A stretch of 64,000 bases of DNA from Dermatemys mawii (taxonomy: Eukaryota; Chordata; Testudines; Dermatemydidae), in the NCBI GenBank assembly GCA_007922305.1, contig ML677373.1:19191545-19255544 (forward strand), in the 5' to 3' direction. A program made the translations under genes and the position numbers. Each line of letters starts with the position of its first letter. Position 1 is the stretch's first letter. Below are positions 30,065 through 41,815 of this stretch, one piece after another. The notes beneath the pieces are model-generated. The model ran no database searches. It saw nothing but the letters and a program-made list of their open reading frames with translations, and was not told where the DNA came from.

Positions 30065-30314
30065 GCACCTGTGCTCCAGTCCATTAGCTACAAGGAGAAA
30101 AACAAAAACCTATTAGGCCCGGATTTGCACTACAAAGTTTTGCCAACATACCTGGAAAAAACTGCACACGTAACCAACATATGCTGGAAAAAAACAACAC
30201 CACACCATACAGATGCAGCTTATTCTGACAAAACAGTGTTTTTGCCAGGGTTCCTTATGTTATTTGGGGAGGTCATTCAACTATAATGGCAAAAGAAATC
30301 ATTTTGCTGCATTT

Positions 30315-30326
30315 CCAGTAGGGGGC
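30315..30326 (+). promoter_or_regulatory. Candidate CTCF core motif
   Basis: CCAGTAGGGGGC agrees with the CTCF core CCASYAGRKGGC at all 12 positions; the two bases after it do not match. Motif evidence only. Confidence 0.3.
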
Positions 30327-31139
30327 TTTGCTGGTATACTTATAATGGCAAAGTCTTCGTAGCACACAAAGTATACAAATGGCAAAGCCTTTGTAGCCCT
30401 TAGACGCTGCCACTGGCTTAGCCCCTCTCGCTTTTTTCCTCTGACTCTGCAGCTGGAGGCTTGCAGAGGCGTGACCATTTCTGAAGGAAAAAATCATCTA
30501 AATGCTAAAGTTTCACTTTGGAGAAGTCCGGGTTTAAAATACTGAATAGAATCATGGATCTTAAAGATTTGTGTGACAGCCTGGAGAGAAGAGAGAAATA
30601 GTCCCTTTGTTTTGAGCGAACTCTTTGCCTTGAGTCGCTGCAGTAGCAGGATCCTCTCACAGTCCCAGGCTCAAAGAGGCAAATGGCTGGAAAGCAATGC
30701 TGAGAGACAACAAACAATCTGTGTCTTGTGGACTACCCCGACAGGAAAGTTCAAAAGTAGAGATTTGTGCCTCTTGTGACTAGGGCCAAGGCACATTGAG
30801 CCAGAGTCTCAGTGAGCATAATAGCTGACTCACTTTAAATCAATAGAGCTGTATCAATTTACATCCACTAAGGATCTAGCCCTTCCTCTTTCTCCATCCT
30901 AGAGTCACTGCAGTAGAATCCTTCACTCTCAAATCAATGGAGGAAAATAAAAACACAAAAGGGTCTGGGAATTGCATGTAATTCATGTAAATCTAGGGCT
31001 CCACTGAAATTTTGCATTCACAAGCCTTCCTGCTCCCAGCAAAGCTGCAGCAAGCATGAAGTCCCAAACACAGATTAGGAAAACCAGGAGAATGTGCTAA
31101 GAGATATACTGGCCCATCTCGCAAATATCTACATCTACA

Positions 31140-31310
31140 GTACGAAATTACATCAAATTGATAGACGTCTATTTTTCACAACAGATTTTATACATTCGAT
31201 TGTGTGTCCCCACTAAATGCGCTAAGTCGGAGGAGTGCATTCACAGTACCGAGGCTAGCACTGACTCCCGGAGCAATGCACTGTGGGTAGCTACAGACAG
31301 AGTGCAAACC
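31140..31310. repeat. Interspersed repeat, family unnamed
   Basis: Contains CATTCGATTGTGTGTCCCC, CTAAATGCGCTAAGTCGG, CAGTACCGAGGCTAGCACTG and TGCACTGTGGGTAGCTAC, words I recognise as a recurrent turtle repeat. CpG-containing motifs stand out from the surrounding intron. Confidence 0.4.
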
Positions 31311-32284
31311 AGTGTGCTTTTTGAAGTCAGGTAATTCTCCCCACACTAACTGTAAATCTGTGAGTCCTAAACATTTTTTAAAATCCTATCCAGCCATATT
31401 TTAACTAGCTTCAAAACTATCCTCCCAAACAGCATGATGTTAAACTACCTGACTTTCATAATGCTGGCAATACAGCTATGTTTGTTTACATAGTTCTGCC
31501 TATTTAGCAGCTTTGAAAATGGTGGTTTTCACAGGAACAGGTGGAACAGGTCTGAAAGCAGTGGGGAGAGGCAACGGAGCATAGAACTAGAAGGTGCTCT
31601 GTTTGTGCTATCTTTTGTAGAATAAAAGACAACAGGAGTTATTTCTAAACGGTGTTGAAAAGTTATTACAAACGTGGTATACCACTCTCTCCTCATAAGT
31701 CAGAAAAATGAAGAATTTAGAGCCTTACATCATTTTCATGTTGCATTGAAGCCACAAAATTTCCCCAGATACACATACTGCTAACTACTTGACTTAATCT
31801 CGTATTTTCTACACCACACCAAATTAATGAATTTATCGCCTAATGAGCTGCAGACGTAGCTTTAAAATTGAAGGGGGAAAACCTCTCTCTATGAATCAAT
31901 CAGAATGCAACTGATCTTTCACCCACCTTCTTGGTCTGGTCAGCCTAACATCAACATTTATCTCCTTACTGTCTCAGATATAGTTGTGTGCAAGCTATCA
32001 GACTATTTTTACAATAATTATCACATTCTTCGCTCTTAACCTCAATCAACTCACTAGTTACTACTATCCTTCAGTGTCCGTTGAAGCTATTAAATCCTGA
32101 CTTGACTTACAAATCTGTCTTCACTTGGTCTGAAAGTATTAGGCATGATATAAGACATTACACTGAAGAACAGAAAACAATTCCTCCAATTATGAGATAG
32201 GTACTATTAGCACTCAAATGCCAGAAGCTATGTCTCTGGCTAAAGAACACAATTTTAAAATATCATGTGGCATTTTACCATATT

Positions 32285-32420
32285 TCCTTATATTACCACA
32301 ACACCGAGGAGCCCTAGTCATTTACAGGATCCCCTTGTGCTAGGTACTGTACAAACACAGAACCAAAAAAATGGTCCATGCCCTAAACCACCTACATTTT
32401 AAGTTTAACTCAACAAATGG
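32285..32420. repeat. Old amniote interspersed repeat fragment
   Basis: Contains GGAGCCCTAGTCATTTACAG, TGTGCTAGGTACTGTACAAA and ATGGTCCATGCCCTAAACC, words of a widely dispersed ancient repeat. Class not determined. Confidence 0.45.
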
Positions 32421-34984
32421 ATACAGAGAGATTGGTGATTACAAGGAAATAATGACTCAATACAGTCAGCATGCTAGGAAATGGTATCTGAACACAGCAT
32501 CCTAACACATATCAAGTTTACTGTGGGCATCAAGGCAAGAGAGACTTTGAGGGATCTGAAGGAAGATAACAAGGTAGTTATGCAGATATTTCCGTGCATC
32601 CCTCCCAAGTGAGGGATAGCATGGGAGACAGCACAAAGTTACTTTTCTGAAAGTGTAATATGTGGGCCTTGGAAGCTGTCATGATTGGCTGATTGGAGGT
32701 AGCAGTTGATATTTCAGTACCAAATGAGAGATAATAGGCTGTGCGAGACCATGAAAGCAAAGAAAAGCAGCTTATGTTTGATGAGCTAGAAAAGATAACT
32801 TTTTTCTCGAAGCAATCACAGAAAATTCTTCCCTTGATTCCTTGCATCATCTGTTTTCCATCATCTCTTGTCAGTATCAGACCAGCTAACAACAAGATTA
32901 TGTTTGTGTCCTGAATCTACCTCAAAGGCCACAGAGACTGGGAACAGTTTCAAACAGAAATAAGACCCAATAACCACAAAGTAGTCATTTCCTAACATTG
33001 CATATCCGATTCTTGGAAGTCATATATCAGAATTCAGTTGGTGCTTATTGCAAAAACTTAGTATCTAAGAGTTTGAGATATGTAACATAATGAATAAGAA
33101 GTAGGAAAGATTTAGACACCACCATATGCCATACTAATTATATTTGATTATACTATCAATCAACAAATATTTACACCAAGTTACTGAGAAATTAATATCC
33201 AAACACAAATGAAACTTCCATTTGAATACAAAGTACAGTTTAAGAATTAAAGAAACAGAGGGAAGCTTTTAAAACTTCTAAAGTCACCAGAAGTTAAAAT
33301 ATACACTAATATGGGTTAAGACACTTGCGTAAGTACTTTCAATCTGTAGCTCTCTAATAACTAACCTACATATCAGTTTTAAGTTTGTCTTTTGCAACAT
33401 ACAACCTCAGAAGGCTCATTACTTGTACCTGTCTTGTTATGTATTTCTTTCGTACCCTGATATCACATCTTTTCTGTAAGGTGTTCTCCCAGTACGTCAA
33501 CTTGCCTTCAAAGCTTCAGTAACTTCTTTTCTCAGTCACCTTTCTAAGTGCTTGTTTTAATCAGTTTCCACCAGTTCTCTAGCCACGGTCTCATCTCTCT
33601 CACTCACTTTTATTTGATGATTTTCAAGTTATAGTCCAAAACAGCAGGTGGAGACTCTACTTGGCCCAGACCAAAGTGCTTGATGAGTGAGTGATTCAAC
33701 AAGCACTCCACTCCGCAAGGTAGAATTATCGTCTCAATCTACATATATTACAGCAAATCTGGGCTTATTTCTCATCTATCTTGCTTTAGGAGCAGTGTTA
33801 CAGAGAATACAAATGTGTATTTATATAGGGCTAAATTCACAACCGTTCAAGGGGCTTGCACAAAAGTAATATGCACCATATACGTTTCATTAAAGCCCTG
33901 TATTAACTGGCACATCAAATCCTCCCTTAGGCCATCTGCATGTGAGTTAATTTCATCTATACACACACACTTTCTGAAATACAAAAGAAAATTATAAATC
34001 AATTGGATATAGTCACACAAATCAGCATTTCAATAACTCTCACGCTACTCAAAATAATGCAGAAAAATTATGCTCCCTCCTATCCTAGCAAATGATTTTT
34101 TTTTAAAAAAAAGAAGCCAAATACTTATAAAAGGCTTTAGTAAAAGTGGAAGACAGTTTTCTATAGAGAGATACTGAAAAATAGAGTCATTCTTATTTAT
34201 CTGAAGAAAACTTAAAGTAGCTATGGGTTTTGGGGGGTGCACATGTATGCGCAGATCTCCCCTGCTTGTATTTTTCTAAAATTATATAGAACTGTGGTCA
34301 ACTATTTGGGTGCTTGAACCACAAGTGTTTGTAGTACAAGTAGCATCCTTCGACTTACATATGAGGGCTTGACAATATGAAGCAATATCTTTTTTGGGGG
34401 GAAAGGAAGTGCATACAGGGTTAGCGTCACCTCTTCAGCTACAATGTACGAGATCGGTTCCAATGTTTCATAGGTGTTATTGGGACAAGGATATTATGAA
34501 ATTATGCAATATACACTGGAGCATTACACTGCATTATTAGACTTATATCTCATATCAATGTGGCCTCCTCCCCATTTGTCACAAATTTACGTTTCTACAC
34601 AATAGTTTTCAGAAGCATTTACTCTGTATTGTGTTTCCATTTCTTGCATTTCACAATATTCAAATCCTAATAAAAAAAAAGTTGAAAGAATGAATAAATA
34701 ATTCAATCAGTAAAAAGTACACCGAAAACTAAACAGAAAAACTTAATAGTAATACTCAAGAGCAGCACATGGCTGATAATACAATCTCATTTTCAATCTG
34801 TTATGCAGCACTACAATCTTACATTAGGAAGATATTTGCAATGCTAGAAAGACTAATGAAATTGGTGTATATGGCACCTATTAAACTATTATTAGCTAAT
34901 TTACTTATAGTATTCACTAAAACTCTCTCGCTATTAAGGAAAGGAGGAAGTGGGGGGGAGAGCACAGGACTAGAAGTGAAATAG

Positions 34985-35165
34985 AAGATTGGTCCAATGG
35001 TTAAAACGCTAATTTGGGACCTGGGAGTCCTCATGCATGACCTTGGGCAATGAGTCTCTCCATGCCCCATCTATAAAATGGAGATAATAATACTTCCCTA
35101 CTTAACAGGGGTTTGTGAGGCACTGAGATAGTATGGTGATAGAGGCTATAGACCTGTAGACTATT
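34985..35165 (+). mobile_element. MIR/CORE-SINE copy
   Basis: Shows the usual order of a tRNA-derived CORE-SINE: GGTTAAAACGC and GGACCTGGGAGTCCTC near the start, then TGACCTTGGGCAATGAGTCT, CCCCATCTATAAAATGGAGA, TAATAATACTTCCCTAC and GGGGTTTGTGAGGCACTGAG. Strong match in order and spacing to MIR. Confidence 0.85.
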
Positions 35166-35607
35166 TTCAGCTCTACAACTGGCTTGCTCTACAAAACACA
35201 GTGGAAGGTCATACTACTTCTGAGTCTCAATATGATATCTGCAAAATGGGTACAATTTTTCTACCACAGAGGTTGTGCCCGATATCTAATTGATACTTGT
35301 GAAGCAATTTGATATTCACTGAAACATGCAAGTGCAATTAATTTAAATTTCTTGCAGTATATTCTGGAAGCAAAGCAGCACATTCCATATATTCAATTTC
35401 TCCATTTAAAAGCTCTCATAAAAAAAAAAGTCTATGTGAAATCAATATTGACAAATTAGGCTGCTCCTCCCGTCTTATCTCTGAAACCATGCCAACCAAG
35501 CAATCACTTCACATATCCTGTAACACACAAATCTAACTCTGTTGCACCATTTTTCCCTTTTTGTCTAGTCCAAATAGGCTGAAATTTGAGAGAAAGTGAG
35601 AGAGCGA

Positions 35608-35641
35608 GTGTGTGTCTGTGTGTGTGTATGTATGTATGTAT
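35608..35641. repeat. TG/TATG microsatellite
   Basis: GTGTGTCTGTGTGTGTGT is followed by three TATG units. Confidence 0.85.
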
Positions 35642-36458
35642 AGGGAGGGGGGAGAAGAGATGGTATTTACTCTGTATATTTATCTAGAATTTTCAAGTGA
35701 AAGTAAGAGTCATCTTAAACTAACAATTTCCTCTATCGGTCTATTTGTATGGCATATTAATGATAGAGAAATAACAATGAGATACAGCACTATATTTATT
35801 TTTACAATGAAAAGAAAAAGATACATACTGAATTAAAGATGTAGCTTATTTCCATCCAAGCAAAGCCCACTACTAGGAAGAACATCTTTTCTTTCTGTGA
35901 AAGGCTAATGCAGACAGTTTGGACATTCAGTTTCTCCCTCCTACACAAGTTCTTGCAAATCTCATTTCACCAAAAAGAAGTGGGTATGGACACTGACCTG
36001 GCTTTGCAGTATCTGCAACTATTAGGTAAATGGAGCTAATATACACGAGAGAGCGTGTATGCACATTAATATCCATTACAGCCTTAAAATCCTCCAAAAA
36101 CACGCTAAATCAAGAGGGTCCAAAATGAGTGAAAAAATAAAATTATGGGCTAAGGTAGCAAAGTATAGGACCAAGGTTAAAACAAGACACCTTTTTGGAA
36201 CAAAAAAAAGTTTTTCAATAGTTGGAAGAGGTGGAAAGAGAATGCATTACCAGATGACAGTAGATTCTCAAAGTAGTGAATACACCTACTTTTTAATGGA
36301 TTAATTGCTTAAAAACTTGATGGTATAAACATATTAGGAAAAGTTGGGTGATTGTTTGGTATATGAAAAGGGAGCGAGCACGAAGCACAATGGACGGCAT
36401 GGCAGACAGTATAAACCAGAAAATGATTTTAAAAAGGGAAGAAGAGAGTAAAAAGGTT

Positions 36459-36481
36459 AAAAAAAAAAAAAAAAAAAAAAA
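36459..36481. repeat. 23-base poly(A) run
   Basis: Uninterrupted A tract. No SINE or processed-gene body is recognisable before it. Confidence 0.85.
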
Positions 36482-36536
36482 TAAATACAGTAGCCCTCCT
36501 ACCTGTATTTATATATAAATGTCATATGCTTTAGAA

Positions 36537-36945
36537 CAGTGGTTCTCAACCAGGGGCACATGTATCCTGGGGGTATGCAAAGGTATTCCAGTGAGTACAT
36601 CAGCTCATCTAGATAGTTGCTTAGTTTTACAACTGCGCTATATATAAAGTGCTAGCAAAGTCAGGACAAACTAACATTTCATACAGACAATGACTCGTCT
36701 ATACTACTCTATATACTGTACACTGAAATGTAAGTACAATAGTTATATTCCAATTGATTTATTTTATATGGTAAAAATGAGAAACTCCGCATTTTTTCAG
36801 TAATAAGAGTGCTGGGTCACTTTTGTACTTTTATGTCTGATTTTATAAGCAAGTAGTTTTTAATTGACATGAAACTTGGGAGGTATGCAAGACAAATCAG
36901 ACTCCTCAAAGGGGTATAGTAGTCTGGAAAGGGTGAGAGCCATTA
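36537..36945. mobile_element. hAT (Charlie-like) non-autonomous element
   Basis: Begins CAGTGGTTCTCAACCAGGGG. The right end (GGGTGAGAGCCATTA) is a decayed complement of the same terminus. Flanks CTTTAGAA (36529-36536) and TTTTAAAA (36946-36953) agree at 6 of 8 positions, as expected for an old 8-bp hAT duplication. Confidence 0.75.
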
Positions 36946-36974
36946 TTTTAAAACAGTGTCAGTGGTGCGCATAT

Positions 36975-37154
36975 ACTTAAAAAGACCTTATATCCTGCAT
37001 TTCCCAGTGTAAAGCATTATGGGATATGACAAGGACTTCCCCTGCACTCTTCCACTACAAGAAGCACCCTCCGTTCACAACTAAGAAGGTTCAGTGATTT
37101 TTTCTTCAATTGTACATCCCATAATGCTTATTATAAAATGAGGGCTTTTTAAGT
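36975..37154. mobile_element. 180-bp MITE with two-part inverted repeats
   Basis: ACTTAAAAAG (36975-36984) pairs exactly with CTTTTTAAGT (37145-37154), and GCATTATGGGAT (37014-37025) pairs exactly with ATCCCATAATGC (37116-37127). Together they form imperfect terminal repeats of about 50 bases around a short centre. Superfamily undetermined; the true ends may lie further out. Confidence 0.65.
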
Positions 37155-40100
37155 GTTAAAGCAGTTTCTGAAACATGTGATATGCAACCTTCAGGGCTTT
37201 TTCAATCTACTCATTAATTACACACTCAATTTTTACATTGAGATTACTGTATCTATGTAAAATGCCAGCTGTACTTTCATAAACCTATTAATAGCTTTCC
37301 TTTGAGGTGCCCCATTTTATCTTATTAAAGTAATAATTCTCCTAAAGTCAGACATCAAAAATGGTGCTAATTTAGCTATTTCAAGAATATATAATGGCAT
37401 AAAAATAATCCGGGATACAACCAATGATTAGACATCTTATGTATTTTTTTTATTATTTTAATTCACTGTAGTTTAGAATTATGCTGCTTTTCGCTCTTGA
37501 AGCCACAGTAGAAAACACTGCACATTACAATCTATTTGGTATTTGCATAATATTTCAGTCAACACATCAGAGGAGGAAAAGGGAAGCAACATTCCTCTTT
37601 CAAATGTATCAATTAATTTATGTGAAAACCAATAAACATTATGGGGAACATCAGCAACTGATTCTTCATATATTACAGTAAATTCAACAATGGCTCTAAC
37701 TTCCAATTAAGATAGCTTTGGGAAAGTTGGTCTTTATCTTGCTGCACTGCTAACAGTAAAGGGAATGAACTAAGAAAATGCAAAGTACTAAATTACTGCA
37801 CCTTTGAACATCAAAGATGGACTTTAAAATACTGCTACTTACATTATTATTGTGATACGTTATTAAACTTTTCTTCTAGAGGTTTAAATAAATAGCAAAT
37901 TAACTTTTACTGCGAGTTATAATTTCAGGCTTAACCAATTCTTTTAACATCTGTTTTTTATTCCTTTATCTTTTAACAGCTCACATTTATATAGGTCACT
38001 TACAAACTAAGGGCAATATCCAGTAATGCTTGCATAGGCAAAACTCCCCCTACTTTGCTTACTTCACTTTAAGTCAGTGAGTGTGTGCATGTTTGAAGAC
38101 GACTAGAGAACTGGCAATATATTTTATAGCAAGCATAACTACTGAATTTTGCTGTTCGTATTACTTTGCTCTGCGCAGTCTAGATGAGCTTTTTTTTTTT
38201 TTTTTTATAAAATATTACTACTTCTATTCCCAGAGCGCGAACACTGGGCAGAAACATAGTAGCTGTCTACCAATAGCACTTAGCACCTATATATCGTCAT
38301 GTCAAGGGCTCACAGAATCCTGTCCACTTCTTATGCAGTGTAATAGCAAGAGTTCCACTGCAAGATGCCTTTCACAATCACAAGACTGGTTTAAAAGTGG
38401 GGAAGGGTATTTGCCCACTAAAAATCAAGAAGCCAACCAGAAATTATCTATATTGACTATATTCCAGGGACAGTCCAACACTCCCCTTTTCCTACCTCTA
38501 TAATCCTTTCATCTAAGTGAAAAGCACTGTACATAACTGACTATAATGTTCTTTTTCTGATGAAATAAGACAATTATGCAACTTCCTCATTCTTATCTGC
38601 AACTTTTCCATTAAATCCTATTTTACAGAGCAGCTTAAGGTATATAAGCTTCAGAACTGAGCAGTTTCACTGCTCTAGTCCTACTTTTTTAAGGTTTTCT
38701 CTTCCAGATTTCATCTGAAAATAGCCCCACTCGTATGGTAATGTGAAGGCATCACATTAGGACAACCTATTATAAACTATTAAAAATAAACCACAACAAC
38801 ACACGACACATTTAACAAGGTACATCTATATTAGTAGGGACAGCCGTACTTTCATTCGATTTGCTCAAATTACTGATCAAGTCATTTTTAAAGACATATT
38901 TATCTCTTCTCTTCTATTCTTTTTCCTCCTTCCACCTTCAGGTGGAACAGACTTCTTTCCTAGCTCTGCCTGAACTGAAATCGACAAGAGCAGTCATCTT
39001 CAAGAAAGCCAGAATATAATCTTAAAGCTTCCAGTTTAAGCAGAGGAACTAGAATGACTCTTTCCTATTCTCACACATGCTAAGGGTCTCTCACATCCTG
39101 GTAAGAAGGCAGATAGTGTAGCTCTCCACAGAGCTCACAAAGCTGCTGTCACCAACTCGGCTGCAGGCAGAGCTGTGCATAGCCACTAGCCATGTCTAAA
39201 CCATTACTGTTGGATTATGAGATGCCTAATAAGCTCTTTAGACATTTGTCTTTAGCGTAAGAGTCATAAGATACATGAGAATACTTGATCTTTCATCTCA
39301 TATTAAATCAACTACTTGGTCAATTTACAATAGGCTGCACCACATTTAAAAGGTACTGCAGAAATCAGTTCATGGTTGAGAACTCTGAAAACTGACCAGA
39401 ATAATAATAAAGCTTGGATTTTTAGAAAACGAAGGTGATCTTTTGGGAATAATTATATGGTTTGTTTTCCAAAAGCTGAAATGTTAAATTACTGACAGCT
39501 GTAAATCAAAATATTTCCTTAAATTAATACTGTTTTAATGGACCAATATAAATATTGAGACTCCAGATCTGAATGCCAAGATCTGAATATTAATCACTTT
39601 TAGACCATTTTTAGTTTACTTCCTTGTTTCCAAATGTGCTTGAGAAACCTGATCACATCCCTTATAAAGACTAATGAACTTTATTTGCCAGAAAAAAACA
39701 AGCCACAAATTAAAGCCAAAAAGGCAGCATTTATTTCACTTCAAGAAGCAAACAAGGAAGACCAACAAAACTGAACAAGCTGCTGGTGATTTTAACAGCA
39801 ATGGATCCTAAGTACTTAAAGGAACATCGCTAAGCTACTTGCAACATGTATTAGGTTACAGTCATAGTCACAGAAGTTAGTAACAACTTTATTTAACGAA
39901 AAATACAAATAAGATGGCTGAGAATGAGGCTCCTATGTGGGTTGAAAAGACTAAAGGGATACTGCAGATATGTGAAGAATTATGTTACTGTTGTAAACGG
40001 ATGGAATGATGTCACTGGGGGATAAAGAGAGGTCCCTAAAGCCTCCCAGAGACACTATGAACCCTTGTAACCCTTTGGACCCTAACTGCTGCTGTGGGAT

Positions 40101-40250
40101 GCTACTCACTGCATAGACACAGCCAAAATGGGCTGTCACTGAGTAGTTTCAACACTACTAGTATGGTGCTCAATTTCATGTGTGGACAGACAATAATCCA
40201 CTGATTTGTCTATTAACAAGTGCCAATCTGGATGCTACAGGGCAGAGATG
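37155..40250. other. Intron, no recognised element
   Basis: AT-rich sequence with a long T run near 38190-38207. The 140-residue ORF at 38081-38503 crosses the T run and shows no domain. Confidence 0.6.
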
Positions 40251-41815
40251 AGTGGCCACCTTGACTAGCTACAAGTGGCTGTCCTGGCTAGCTATGAGTT
40301 CAGTACCAAAAAGGGAGAAGCACCATACATGAGGATGCATTGTCTCGGGACCAGGTTTCAGAAGTGGCTGTGATTCCTACAGAGGGAGGAAGTTATTTGC
40401 AGTGTGAGCCATCAAGAGTCAAAGGTTCAGAGCAGTTTTCACGGTTGCGTTGCAGAAACATTGGACCTCCATTCTGAAAGCGTGCCATTAGCTTCAGTGA
40501 ACTATATTGTTTTAAACCAATCTCCATTGCCGAGTCCCAAATGATATTTGTGACACACTGCTTGCTAAAAAGGAGAGGGAAATCCAGCCCCAATTATTGC
40601 AGAGGAAAAACTACTGTTGAGAAAATGGAGCAAACTAAAACCCATTTAGGTTGTTCTGCACTGAATCACAGATCATCCTGTACAAATTCAATGAACACAA
40701 TTAGTGCTACCAAATGAGTACAAAACCCAGGCCATGGGAGAACTGCATGAAACCACTGGACATTTGAGAATTAAGAGAACCCTGGAATTTATTTGTCGTA
40801 GATTCTTTTGGCACCAAACAGCTGAGGACATTTGAAGGAAATGTGAAACATGCTTGGTGTGATTAAAGGAAAACTCTGCCCATTTGAGCCGTGTATCTGT
40901 AAAATATCACCAAACTTTTGGAACTGGTATGTATTGATTTCCTGTCTTAAAAGTGGCCAAAACAAATCCTGGGAATATTTTAGTAGTGATTACTTCATTT
41001 GGTATGCAAGGTATATCCTGCATGCAAACAGAAGGCACCACCATTGTTTCAGTGTTGTGGGAGAAATACTTTTCAGTGTATAGATGCCCAGTTCAGATCC
41101 ACTCCAACCAAGGATGGAACTTTGAGAGCTGACTTCTGAAGGAGGTGATCATGTGGCAGGAATTAAAAAGCCCAGGAACAACAACTTATTATCCACAAGG
41201 TGATTCTCAGCCAGAGCTGTTTAATCAAATGCTGTTATATATTAGAAGTGGACCTCTAATATGAAATTGGACCAATAAAATATATTACCTCAATCATCTT
41301 GTGTCTCTAATATCCTGGGACCAACACAGCTACAACTACTCTGTTAGATATGTTAGGAACTTTACATCCTGAGCAGAAGTCACCTTGGAGCTAACACGTT
41401 CCATTTTTGGTGCATGCATACAGTGTCACAAAAAAATGATGCTACAGAAGTCACATTATGTCTTCTGATGTCTGGGCAAGAATCCAGATTCCCCATAGCC
41501 TTATGCTTCAGTATACTGGATAGCTATGAGATGTATCACCAATATGGCATCTGATTAAGAAAAAAGTTGCAAGATGCTTATCACCTAGGTATGGCTACAG
41601 TCTGTAAGAACTCAGACAGAAATAAGCACTGGTGTGATGCTAGGGAGCGTTCTGGGGAGCTTCTGCCAGGAGACAGGGTTCTGTTGCAAACTTTGGGTGT
41701 TGCTGGCAAGCATAAGATAGCAGACAGATGGAAGGCACTACCTTACATAGTGGTGGAAACACTGGTAGATCTGCCTATCTATAAGGTCAGACCCAAAACC
41801 AGATTCTAGCCTCAG
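40251..41815 (+). pseudogene. Decayed Gypsy pol: RNase H end and integrase
   Basis: Fragments of a Ty3/Gypsy polyprotein appear in their normal order across changing frames. KWLSWLASYEF and then EDALSRDQ (40331-40354) close RNase H. LHETTGHLRIKRTLEFICRR (40743 onward) and CETC (40842-40853) form the integrase H-H-C-C zinc finger. IHSNQGWNFES (41097 onward) and KSPGTTTYYPQGDSQPE (41169 onward) belong to the DDE core. HPEQK and LVHAYS (41365-41425) follow. The C-terminal domain GELLPGDRVLLQTLGVAGKH then GKHKIADRWKALPYIVVE lies in 41567-41809. The core Asp of HSDQG is Asn (codon 41106-41108). Stops and frameshifts are frequent. It is interrupted by the insertion at 41238-41340. Confidence 0.85.
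41238..41340 (+). mobile_element. Penelope-like tail nested in the Gypsy pol
   Basis: A 103-bp segment with TTGGACCAATAAAATATATT, TATCCTGGGACCAACAC and GCTACAACTACT lies between two copies of CTGTTA (41232-41237 and 41341-41346). Removing it and one CTGTTA restores continuous integrase-like sequence, so it is a later insertion. Confidence 0.8.

Larger units (their letters stand above)
30065..34984. other. Intron with two old repeats
   Basis: Mostly unrecognised AT-rich sequence. A CTCF-like motif lies at 30315-30326, and repeat-like segments at 31140-31310 and 32285-32420 are listed separately. No exon was seen. Confidence 0.6.
35166..36528. other. Intron, simple repeats only
   Basis: AT-rich sequence with a TG/TATG microsatellite (about 35608-35641) and a 23-base A run (36459-36481). 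No exon or named element. Confidence 0.6.

Noticed and set aside
36459..36481. Poly(A) run as the tail of a processed pseudogene or SINE
   Set aside because: No recognisable body precedes it and no target duplication was found.
38081..38503. 140-residue plus-strand ORF
   Set aside because: It crosses a T homopolymer and has no domain or codon bias; chance frame in intron.
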